38,152 bases of DNA, taken from NCBI GenBank assembly GCA_964653595.1, contig CAZZHH010000032.1:1-38152 (forward strand), written 5' to 3'. This stretch comes from JBAXTE01 sp964653595. GTDB taxonomy: Bacteria > Bacteroidota > Bacteroidia > Bacteroidales > WCHB1-69. A program made the position numbers and the translations under genes. How positions within the stretch are numbered: the first letter of the stretch is position 1; each line of letters starts with the position of its first letter. The notes under the pieces were generated by a model. It had not been told where the DNA came from. It saw only the letters and a program-made list of their open reading frames with translations, and did not search any database. This document shows positions 8,579 to 15,624 of the stretch, piece after piece.

Positions 8579-10033
8579 TTAGAATTTTACGCCCATGGAA
8601 AGCATAAAGTTATTAGTAGAAATAGTTTGGTTACTAACAGCTCCTGGATATAGGTAGTATTTGCCTTCACTTTTTGAATAAGCATACGTAAAGTCAACAA
8701 AGTACTTTGAACTTCTAAAGCCAAAACCACCACTGATAACATTGCGTTGGTATGAATTAAGGTTTTCCGATTTAAAAGGAGTCATATTATAAGCATAACC
8801 AGCTCTTAGGATAATTGGAGCTAAATTGTATTCAATACCTCCTCTAATGTTATGAGTTTTTGTGAACATGCTTTTAATGTTTTTATTCTCTTGAGAAAAG
8901 GTATAATCATTGGCTCTCATTCTGGCTGTTGAATAATCTGTATATTCGTAGTCTATAGACACAAAACCAGATTTATTTATTAAAAATGCAATATTTCCCA
9001 ATAGTCGAAGAGGGGTATTTAATTCATATTTAAAAACTAGGTCATCAGTAGTAAATTCTCTAAAGGTTGAATCAATATCTGCTGAAAAAGTTCTAGAATA
9101 ATGGTCTTCAACTTTATAGAAGAAAGTAGGAGTGTGTATGGCTGCTCCAACTCGCATGAATTTTAGAGGTTGAGCTAATATTCCAAGTTTTAAGTTGATG
9201 CCAGACCCATCCGTAGATAAATTATCTTTGATGGTCATGTTGTTGAAATATTTTAAGGAGTCAAAACGGTCTACCTCTTCATATTGAGAATTTTCCTTAT
9301 AGGTAATTCCTACAAGCCCCAATGTGGCTCCAATATATAATACATCATTGTAATTTCCCGAAAATGAGAATGCCCATTCATTCATTCCTCCTTTTGTATT
9401 CATTGTTTTGCGCTGAATTAAATCTGCGTTTTGTAAATCACTCGTGTAATTGTTATTACTGTCTGGATTTATAATATAGCAATCATATGCCAAATACGTG
9501 TCGTAGGAATTTAAATTGGAAGGGGATATTCCATTCGCTTTATCAATAAAAATATCTGCAATCGAAGATTTGATGTTATTACCATTGATATTGTTTCCTT
9601 CAATGGAGATATTGTTGTTGAAGTTTGCTAATTTGTTAAATCCAAAACCAAATTGAATGCTTTTCCATTTAGGTTTATCTGATTCTATGTGATTTAAAGG
9701 TGCAGAAAAAACCATTCCAAAATTGCTTAGGTTCATACTATATTTATAATCTTCCGCATCGGAACCATTGAAGCTATTTATGTTTTTAGTATAATAGAGT
9801 GCAGGAGTAAACGAAATTTCAGATTTTTTATATATAGCCATTCCCGCTGGGTTGATAGAAAGAGATGAAAAATCGGCTCCAACCGCTCCAAAGGCTCCAC
9901 CAACTGCGTTACTTCTAGCAGTGCCACTAAATCCCATTTGAGAATACCTTAAAGCGTCGTTTTCATTTTGTGCAAAAATATTACTTCCTATGAGTAATGA
10001 TAATGCTATGATTAATATATTTTTTGCTTTCAT
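8579..10033 (-). CDS. OmpP1/FadL/TodX-family outer-membrane transport protein
   Basis: The 484-residue protein has a signal peptide (KNILIIALSLLIGSNIFAQ). The N-terminus of the mature protein is typical of OmpP1/FadL barrels in Bacteroidota: LRYSQMGFSGTARSNAVGG, AFGAVGADFSSLSINPAG and IYKKSEISFTPAL. The rest is strand-rich and ends in FMLSMGVKF with a terminal aromatic residue. Family members form 14-strand barrels that pass hydrophobic compounds through the outer membrane; Bacteroidota members are often labelled hemin receptor without proof. Its start is 52 bp after the stop of the Ser/Tyr-rich lipoprotein gene on the same strand, so the two are probably co-transcribed. The substrate is unknown. 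Confidence 0.85.
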   Translation of the reverse strand: MKAKNILIIALSLLIGSNIFAQNENDALRYSQMGFSGTARSNAVGGAFGAVGADFSSLSINPAGMAIYKKSEISFTPALYYTKNINSFNGSDAEDYKYSMNLSNFGMVFSAPLNHIESDKPKWKSIQFGFGFNKLANFNNNISIEGNNINGNNIKSSIADIFIDKANGISPSNLNSYDTYLAYDCYIINPDSNNNYTSDLQNADLIQRKTMNTKGGMNEWAFSFSGNYNDVLYIGATLGLVGITYKENSQYEEVDRFDSLKYFNNMTIKDNLSTDGSGINLKLGILAQPLKFMRVGAAIHTPTFFYKVEDHYSRTFSADIDSTFREFTTDDLVFKYELNTPLRLLGNIAFLINKSGFVSIDYEYTDYSTARMRANDYTFSQENKNIKSMFTKTHNIRGGIEYNLAPIILRAGYAYNMTPFKSENLNSYQRNVISGGFGFRSSKYFVDFTYAYSKSEGKYYLYPGAVSNQTISTNNFMLSMGVKF

Positions 10034-10085
10034 TTTGTTATTTTTTATTTTTTATAACTATAACTGAGGTTTGAATATCTTTCCA

Positions 10086-11729
10086 TTATCGATGTTTGCT
10101 TCCACTACTACTTGATCCACTGCTCGATCTGCTACTACTTCCACTAGAGCTACTTCCACTAGAGCTACTTCCGCTCGAGCTACTTCCACTAGAACTTCTG
10201 GATGGAGAAGAATAACTACCTCCACTGCTGCTACTATTCGAACTTCTCGATGGAGAAGAATAACTACTTCCACTGCTGCTACTGTTTGATGGTCGAGAGT
10301 AATTGCTATTCGAAGAAGAGGTAGAATTGTTTCTAGAAGGTGTAGTATAGTTTGAGTTTCTATTGTTTGAAGGAGGATTGCTTTCTTGATTTATTCTTTG
10401 GTTGTTATACGTTTTGGTATTCGAATTTGGTCGTGAGTAGCTTGAGTTTGATTCGTTGCTTCTTCCAGTAGATTGAGTGCTGTTGTCATTTCTATTGTAG
10501 TTGTAATAAGTAGAATTTGTTCCATTATTTCGGTTCGTGTTGTATTCTTTGGTGTCATTTGTTGCTGGTTTTTGATACCCAGTAGTTGGTTTAAAGTTGC
10601 TTTGAGGGTTTGTGTTTCTACCATTGTCTCTAGAACCTCCGCTGGAAGGTGGCGTATTTGGTCTTTCTGTAGGCTTGGTAAAAGTATTTGGAATTCTCTC
10701 TGTTGGTCTTGTAGTCCCTCCATTTTGATTGGTTGCAGGAGTCGTAGGTTTATCTATTCTGCCGGTATTGTCTGTTGTACGTGTATTACCACCATTAGAA
10801 GTAGGAGTAGTTGGCTTTGTAGGACGGGTGTCTCTGTCGTTTGCATTTGTAGTTGAGCCAACTCCAGTTGTAGGTTTAGTATCGATGGTTCTGTTGTTGA
10901 TATTTCCAGTATTGCCAGTGGTGGGTTTTGGATCTCTGTTTGTAGTGCCATTATTAACGGTAGTAGTGGCAACTGTACCTGCGTATCTTTCACCCAATGT
11001 AGTGGTGTTTCTTTTGTTTGAAGTTCCTAGGTTTGTAATTGCTGTTCCACCGTCACGATGACCACCACCAGTATATCCTCCGCCACCTATAGCGTCTCTA
11101 TGTCCATAATAGTGAGTGTTGTTGTCGTCATAGCTATTGTAATAGTAGTCTGAATAGTTATTGTATCCGTCGTAGTACCCGTCCCAATATCCATTGTGAT
11201 ATCCATGATGATACCCACCGTAATAACCCCAACATCCTGGGGAATAGTAATAGTATGGACGGTAATATGAGTTGTACCACATCCAGTTGTATCCCATATA
11301 AATACTTACTCCCCATGTATATGGATTATACGAATACCAATATTGGTTTGTATACCAAGGGTCATAATAGTTCCAACCATAATCGTAGTGGTGAAAACGA
11401 CGAATTCGAGTTGAATAATAGTAATCATATTCGTCATCGTAATAATCGGAAGATGCATAACTCTGATCTTGATTGTTAATGGTTGGTTCCGAAACTTCAT
11501 TTTGAGTATTAGTAGGTTCTTCGGTGCTTGTGTAGTTTTGTGGACTCTCTTGATTGTTTTGTACCGACCGTTTTTCAGCTGGTGCGGTTTGAGTGTATTG
11601 TTTTGTTTTGTTAGAAGCAACCGCAGATGATGAGTATACATCATCAGGACTAGAGCCACCCGAATTTAAAACAGTGCAGGAGGTCATAAACATCGACAAC
11701 CCAGCTGCAAATAACACTAACTTTTTCAT
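10086..11729 (-). CDS. Low-complexity Tyr/Ser/Asn/Thr-rich lipoprotein
   Basis: The 547-residue protein starts with a lipoprotein signal peptide (KKLVLFAAGLSMFMTSC, lipidated Cys at about residue 18), so it should be membrane-anchored and possibly surface-exposed. Residues about 90-205 are extraordinarily rich in Tyr, Trp, His, Gly and Asp (for example YYGGYHHGYHNGYWDGYYDG). Residues about 215-440 are Thr/Asn/Gly/Pro-rich. Residues about 440-547 are almost pure Ser with Gly, Asn and Arg and end in a basic SGSKHR tail. I recognise no enzymatic domain. The start is supported by an unusually clear Shine-Dalgarno sequence. It is first in an operon with the OmpP1-family gene. It could be a surface or matrix protein, or a heavily O-glycosylated spacer; this is speculation. 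Confidence 0.75.
   Translation of the reverse strand: MKKLVLFAAGLSMFMTSCTVLNSGGSSPDDVYSSSAVASNKTKQYTQTAPAEKRSVQNNQESPQNYTSTEEPTNTQNEVSEPTINNQDQSYASSDYYDDEYDYYYSTRIRRFHHYDYGWNYYDPWYTNQYWYSYNPYTWGVSIYMGYNWMWYNSYYRPYYYYSPGCWGYYGGYHHGYHNGYWDGYYDGYNNYSDYYYNSYDDNNTHYYGHRDAIGGGGYTGGGHRDGGTAITNLGTSNKRNTTTLGERYAGTVATTTVNNGTTNRDPKPTTGNTGNINNRTIDTKPTTGVGSTTNANDRDTRPTKPTTPTSNGGNTRTTDNTGRIDKPTTPATNQNGGTTRPTERIPNTFTKPTERPNTPPSSGGSRDNGRNTNPQSNFKPTTGYQKPATNDTKEYNTNRNNGTNSTYYNYNRNDNSTQSTGRSNESNSSYSRPNSNTKTYNNQRINQESNPPSNNRNSNYTTPSRNNSTSSSNSNYSRPSNSSSSGSSYSSPSRSSNSSSSGGSYSSPSRSSSGSSSSGSSSSGSSSSGSSSRSSSGSSSSGSKHR
10110..10298. repeat. Short tandem repeats encoding the Ser-rich tail
   Basis: Two copies of a 48-bp unit beginning GATGGAGAAGAATAACTAC start at 10201 and 10249 with only a few differences. 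Beside them (about 10135-10192) is a 15-bp unit of the type AGAGCTACTTCCACT in several near-identical copies. On the minus strand these encode SSYSSPSRSSNSSSSG and SSSSG repeats, so copy number can change without breaking the frame. Confidence 0.75.
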
Positions 11730-11736
11730 TTTTTTA

Positions 11737-11742
11737 TCCTCC
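11737..11742 (-). promoter_or_regulatory. Strong Shine-Dalgarno sequence of the low-complexity lipoprotein
   Basis: The minus strand reads GGAGGA seven bases before the ATG at 11729. Most starts in this window have only A-rich leaders, as is usual in Bacteroidota, so this canonical site is exceptional here and fixes the start codon. Confidence 0.7.
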
Positions 11743-11781
11743 GATATTTGTATTTTTTCCTATTAACTCAATTCTTTTTCC

Positions 11782-11789
11782 TAATTTTG
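11782..11789 (+). promoter_or_regulatory. -7 promoter element of proS
   Basis: TAATTTTG matches TAnnTTTG, 62 bp upstream of the proS ATG, giving a leader of roughly 55 nt. Confidence 0.45.
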
Positions 11790-11791
11790 CT

Positions 11792-11799
11792 CAAAAATA
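11792..11799 (-). promoter_or_regulatory. -7 promoter element of the lipoprotein-OmpP1 operon
   Basis: The minus strand reads TATTTTTG, matching TAnnTTTG, 62 bp upstream of the lipoprotein ATG. It sits two bases from the plus-strand proS element, so the divergent promoters overlap. Confidence 0.45.
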
Positions 11800-11851
11800 G
11801 AACATTAATTAAGTGTATTAAAAACATCAAACATCATACCATTAATATATT

Positions 11852-13327
11852 ATGGCAAAAAATTTTACGAGTAAATCAGACAATTATTCTCAGTGGTACA
11901 ACGAATTAGTTATCAAAGCCGATTTAGCAGAAAATTCAGCGGTAAGAGGTTGTATGGTTATCAAACCCTATGGATACTCTATCTGGGAAAAAATGCAACA
12001 AGCTCTGGATTCCATGTTTAAAGAGACTGGACATGAAAATGCTTATTTTCCACTTTTTATACCAAAATCTTTTTTCAGCAAAGAAGCTAGTCACGTAGAA
12101 GGTTTTGCTAAAGAATGTGCGGTAGTAACTCATTATCGGTTGAAAAATGATGAGAATGGAAAAGGAGTGATTGTAGATCCTCAAGCCAAATTAGAAGAGG
12201 AGTTAATTGTTCGACCTACTTCAGAAACTATTATTTGGGATACTTATCGCAATTGGATTCAATCGTATCGTGATTTGCCATTATTGATTAATCAATGGGC
12301 AAATGTGGTTAGATGGGAAATGAGAACAAGATTGTTTTTAAGAACTGCTGAGTTTTTATGGCAAGAAGGACATACTGCCCATGCAACTGAAAAAGAGGCG
12401 GTTGAAGAATCAATGCGCATGTTGGACGTATATACAGATTTTGCGGAAAATTTTATGGCAATGCCTGTGTTACGTGGTGTAAAGAGTGCCAATGAGCGCT
12501 TCGCTGGTGCATTAGAGACTTATTGTATTGAAGCTATGATGCAAGATGGGAAGGCATTACAAGCAGGAACTTCTCACTTTTTGGGGCAAAATTTTGCAAA
12601 GGCTTTTGATGTAAAGTTTTTAAATAAAGAAAACAAGCAAGAGTATGTTTGGGCAACATCGTGGGGCGTTTCTACCCGATTGATCGGTGCTCTTATTATG
12701 TCTCATTCCGATGATAATGGATTGGTTTTGCCTCCTAAACTTGCTCCTATACAAGTAGTTATAATTCCAATTTTTAAAAATGAGGAGGAACTACATCGTA
12801 TTTCTGAAAAAATAAATCCTGTTATTTCTCAATTAAAAAACAAAGGTGTTCGAGTGAAATTTGATGTTCGGGATTCTCAAAAACCGGGTTGGAAATTTAA
12901 CGAGTACGAGTTTAAAGGCGTTCCTATTCGATTTGCAATTGGAATGAGAGATCTTGAAAATGATATGATTGAGATTGCTCGAAGAGACACTTTAGCCAAA
13001 GAGCAAATTTCATTTAATTCTATTTTGGAAAAAGTAGATGCTTTATTAGTTGAAATTCAACAAAACTTATTTCAAAATGCGTTAATTAGAAGAGATTCTA
13101 TTACTTCCTATGTAAATTCATACGAAGAGTTTAAACAAGTTTTGGATGCCAAGGGCGGATTTGTGTATGCCCATTGGGATGGAACTCCTGAAACAGAAGA
13201 GAAGATTAAAGAGGAAACAAAGGCCACAATTCGGTGTATACCCCTTAATAATAAACTTGAAAATGGAGTTTGTATTTATAGTGGTAAACCATCCACACAA
13301 CGAGTAGTTTTTGCTAGAGCTTATTAA
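11852..13327 (+). CDS. proS: Prolyl-tRNA synthetase (short, eukaryote/archaeal-like type)
   Basis: This cytosolic class II aminoacyl-tRNA synthetase charges tRNA-Pro with proline. At 491 residues it has the length of the ProS type 3 group common in Bacteroidota, without the large editing insertion of the E. coli enzyme. Visible features are the N-terminal SDNYSQWYNELVIKADLA block, RPTSETIIW near residue 121, motif 2 at RWEMRTRLFLRTAEFLWQEG (from R154), motif 3 near GVSTRLIGALIMSHSDD (from about 272), an anticodon-binding domain after PPKLAPIQVVIIP, and the C-terminal RVVFARAY that ends this group. It is followed directly by mazG with a 1-bp gap. Confidence 0.96.
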   Translation: MAKNFTSKSDNYSQWYNELVIKADLAENSAVRGCMVIKPYGYSIWEKMQQALDSMFKETGHENAYFPLFIPKSFFSKEASHVEGFAKECAVVTHYRLKNDENGKGVIVDPQAKLEEELIVRPTSETIIWDTYRNWIQSYRDLPLLINQWANVVRWEMRTRLFLRTAEFLWQEGHTAHATEKEAVEESMRMLDVYTDFAENFMAMPVLRGVKSANERFAGALETYCIEAMMQDGKALQAGTSHFLGQNFAKAFDVKFLNKENKQEYVWATSWGVSTRLIGALIMSHSDDNGLVLPPKLAPIQVVIIPIFKNEEELHRISEKINPVISQLKNKGVRVKFDVRDSQKPGWKFNEYEFKGVPIRFAIGMRDLENDMIEIARRDTLAKEQISFNSILEKVDALLVEIQQNLFQNALIRRDSITSYVNSYEEFKQVLDAKGGFVYAHWDGTPETEEKIKEETKATIRCIPLNNKLENGVCIYSGKPSTQRVVFARAY

Positions 13328-13328
13328 T

Positions 13329-14135
13329 ATGAATGTAATTTTAGATCCACGACTTATCGCTTTTGAACGATTGTTAGATATTATGGATGATCTTCGTGAA
13401 GGCTGTCCATGGGATAAAAAACAAACCTTTGAAAGTTTAAGATATCTTACCATTGAAGAGGTATATGAACTATCAGACGCAATTTTAAAAGCTGATGATC
13501 AGGAGATAAAAAAGGAGTTGGGCGATTTAATGCTTCATTTGGTTTTTTATGCAAAAATTGGCTCCGAACGAAGTAGTTTTGACATTGCAGATGTGTTAAA
13601 TGGTATTTGTGATAAACTGATTCATCGTCATCCTCATATTTATTCAGATATTAAAGTAGCCGATGAAAATGATGTAAAAGCAAATTGGGAAAAAATTAAA
13701 TTATCCGAAAAAGGTGGAAATAAATCGGTGTTGGCAGGGGTGCCACAATCTCTTCCAGCTCTTGTAAAAGCCATTAGAATGCAGGAAAAAGCAAGAGGAG
13801 TAGGCTTTGATTGGGATAATCGAAGTCAAGTGTTTGAAAAAATTGAGGAAGAGATTCAGGAGCTTAAAGATGCTGTAGATTCTGCAAACGTAAAAGATAT
13901 TGAGTCTGAATTTGGTGATTTACTCTTTTCTATCGTAAATTACGCACGTTATATAAATGTAAATCCAGAAGATGCATTGGAACGAACTAATTTGAAGTTT
14001 ATCTCCCGATTTAGTTATGTTGAAAAAATGGCAAAGTCTTTGAATAAAAGCGTGGAAGAACTTTCTTTAGAACAGATGAATCAATTTTGGAATCAAAGTA
14101 AAAACTTAGAAAAAAAGTCTAAGAAAACAATTTGA
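13329..14135 (+). CDS. mazG: Nucleoside triphosphate pyrophosphohydrolase MazG
   Basis: The enzyme hydrolyses NTPs or dNTPs to monophosphates and pyrophosphate and is thought to clean the nucleotide pool. The protein has two MazG repeats. The first has LREGCPWDKKQTFESL and the metal-binding EEVYEL...KKELGDLMLH (E43, E44, E47, E63, D66). The second has EEEIQELKDAV...ESEFGDLLFSIVNYAR. At 268 residues it matches full-length bacterial MazG. I choose the ATG at 13329, one base after the proS TAA, over a TTG at 13311 inside proS, because MNVILDPRLIAFERLLDIM gives the family N-terminus and the ATG is the better codon. Translational coupling with proS is likely. Confidence 0.95.
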   Translation: MNVILDPRLIAFERLLDIMDDLREGCPWDKKQTFESLRYLTIEEVYELSDAILKADDQEIKKELGDLMLHLVFYAKIGSERSSFDIADVLNGICDKLIHRHPHIYSDIKVADENDVKANWEKIKLSEKGGNKSVLAGVPQSLPALVKAIRMQEKARGVGFDWDNRSQVFEKIEEEIQELKDAVDSANVKDIESEFGDLLFSIVNYARYINVNPEDALERTNLKFISRFSYVEKMAKSLNKSVEELSLEQMNQFWNQSKNLEKKSKKTI

Positions 14136-14206
14136 TAATTAGTTTGTTATCATATAGTTATGTGTGGTTGATGTAGTTTATTGTTAAATTTTTAATTCTA
14201 TATTAA

Positions 14207-14614
14207 ATGAAATCTCTAACAGCAGCAAAAATAACGTTTGTCCTAGTGCTAATTTTTGGTTTAAACTCTTGTAAAGAGGATGAACCGGATGTTGTATTGG
14301 ATAAGAGAGATTCGTTTGCAGGGGTTTGGAATGTAAGCGATCGTCAAATTTCGAAAGCCAATTATCAAGTTTTTATTTATAAAGATGAGAACAATATCGA
14401 CAAAGTTTGGTTGAGAAATTTTCATGGGACCTTGGATACCGCATTTGCATACATTACGGATAAAGAAATTACCATTTCTAATCAAACAATGCCTGCTACC
14501 AGTTTGTCAACAGGTGGATCTGGATTAATGTCAGGAACAACAAAGATTGATTTTGAGTATTTTATTTTCGATGGTGCTCAGCAAGATACTATTATAGCCA
14601 CTTACACTAAATAA
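14207..14614 (+). CDS. Small lipocalin-like lipoprotein
   Basis: The 135-residue protein has a lipoprotein signal peptide (KITFVLVLIFGLNSC, Cys about residue 22). It is followed by a short beta-rich domain with FAGVWNVSDRQI near its start and an alternating strand pattern to the end (TKIDFEYFIFDG, DTIIATYTK). The G.W.V opening and size resemble the lipocalin-like domains of many Bacteroidota lipoproteins, but I cannot assign a ligand. It is a single gene 71 bp after mazG and is probably separate from the next operon, which lies 410 bp away. Confidence 0.65.
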   Translation: MKSLTAAKITFVLVLIFGLNSCKEDEPDVVLDKRDSFAGVWNVSDRQISKANYQVFIYKDENNIDKVWLRNFHGTLDTAFAYITDKEITISNQTMPATSLSTGGSGLMSGTTKIDFEYFIFDGAQQDTIIATYTK

Positions 14615-15024
14615 GTGTTTGAAAAACATGGTTCTGTTTATTTCTATTTGTGTTGTTTATAGCTGATATTCAGCTTTTTGATATCTGTCTCCAAAACCCA
14701 AAAAAGTGATCTATTTTTTTGAATTTTATCTCTGTGATGGTTGTTAGTTTAACAAATAAACAATTCACTTGACTATAGAAATAAAGGGTTGTGAAAGTAC
14801 GATTATTTTTACTAATTTTGCATATAGTTAAAAATTATAATTTAATGGGTAAATGATATTCAATCAAACGAATGGAATGATGTCTTTCGAAATTGATAAA
14901 ATCATTTATAAACAATAAAATGGGATTAATTTAGTTTTCAATTCAAAATTAGGTCGATTTTTTTGTGTTATAAAAAAACTCATTATTTAAAAATACCTTA
15001 TTTTGCATATAAAATCAAAAATAA
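14615..15024. other. 410-bp intergenic stretch with a weak hairpin and promoter-like elements
   Basis: No plausible ORF is visible. A weak hairpin, AGCTGA-TAT-TCAGCT at 14661-14675 running into T residues, may terminate the 14207 gene. A promoter-like pair follows: TTG at 14789-14791 and TAATTTTG at 14813-14820, 21 bp apart. A second weaker -7 like sequence (TTATTTTG) lies just before the PASTA gene. The roughly 200 bp between them has no recognisable RNA family. Confidence 0.5.
14813..14820 (+). promoter_or_regulatory. Promoter-like TAATTTTG with TTG 21 bp upstream
   Basis: It fits the Bacteroidota TTG/TAnnTTTG arrangement. It would start transcription about 200 bp before the PASTA gene, giving either a long leader for the 15025-18792 operon or a separate small RNA. 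Confidence 0.4.
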
Positions 15025-15594
15025 ATGAAAGTTCTCGAGATAATTAAAGATAAAGTTTTTTTAAAACAGGTAGCAATTATTTTAGGATTAACCACTCTTT
15101 TAATCTTGTTAGCATCATGGTTTTTAAATATTTATACTCGTCATGGAGAATCTGTAGTAATGCCAAAATTAATTGGAAAATCTTTAGAAACTGTAAAATC
15201 GGAGCTCTCAAATACAAAATTTGAACTTATTATTCGCGACTCGATTTTTGATAACAAGGCGCCAAAACATTCTATTTTTTCACAAGACCCTATTGCTGGC
15301 AGCAAGGTTAAAGAACGCCGGAAAATATATGTAACCATAGTCGCCATGGGATCCAAAAAAAATCCTCTACCCGATCTTACCGACGCATCTCTCCGACAAG
15401 CAACTCAATTACTCGAATCCAATGGATTTGTAGTGGGAGATGTTGTATATCAACCAAGTGAGTTTGATAATATTATCATTGATCAACACTTTAAAGGCAG
15501 AAAAGTAAATGCAGGCGAATTAATTGAACAAGGGTCCTCAATCACTTTAATCGTCGGCAAAAGTGGCTCTTCGGATGAAGAGCTTTCAGAATAA
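15025..15594 (+). CDS. PASTA domain membrane protein
   Basis: The 189-residue protein has one N-terminal membrane helix (about 14-34, VAIILGLTTLLILLASWFL) and then two PASTA domains outside the cytosol. The first spans about 44-112 (VVMPKLIGKSLETVKSEL ... SIFSQDPIAGSKV) and the second about 116-180 (PLPDLTDASLRQATQLLES ... VNAGELIEQGSSITLIVG). PASTA domains are known from penicillin-binding proteins and Ser/Thr kinases, where they bind peptidoglycan fragments. This stand-alone form without a kinase is common in Bacteroidota and its role is not established. It is the first gene of a likely operon with the T9SS protein (30 bp) and the pseudouridine synthase. Confidence 0.9.
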   Translation: MKVLEIIKDKVFLKQVAIILGLTTLLILLASWFLNIYTRHGESVVMPKLIGKSLETVKSELSNTKFELIIRDSIFDNKAPKHSIFSQDPIAGSKVKERRKIYVTIVAMGSKKNPLPDLTDASLRQATQLLESNGFVVGDVVYQPSEFDNIIIDQHFKGRKVNAGELIEQGSSITLIVGKSGSSDEELSE

Positions 15595-15624
15595 TTATAA
15601 TGTATAAGCTTTAAAAGTCAAAAT

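Noticed and set aside
10110..10298. Possible CRISPR-like array
   Set aside because: The repeats are contiguous, in frame and encode Ser-rich peptide repeats, with no unique spacers and no cas genes.
10391..11659. Several long ORFs on both strands inside the low-complexity lipoprotein gene (for example 10473-10856 plus, 10729-11061 plus, 11306-11659 minus)
   Set aside because: Their length is a side effect of biased codons in a repetitive gene; they lack starts, family motifs and sensible composition, while the 10086-11729 frame has a lipoprotein signal and Shine-Dalgarno sequence.
13311..13328. TTG start of mazG inside proS
   Set aside because: The ATG at 13329 right after the proS stop gives the family N-terminus; the TTG only adds residues encoded by proS sequence.
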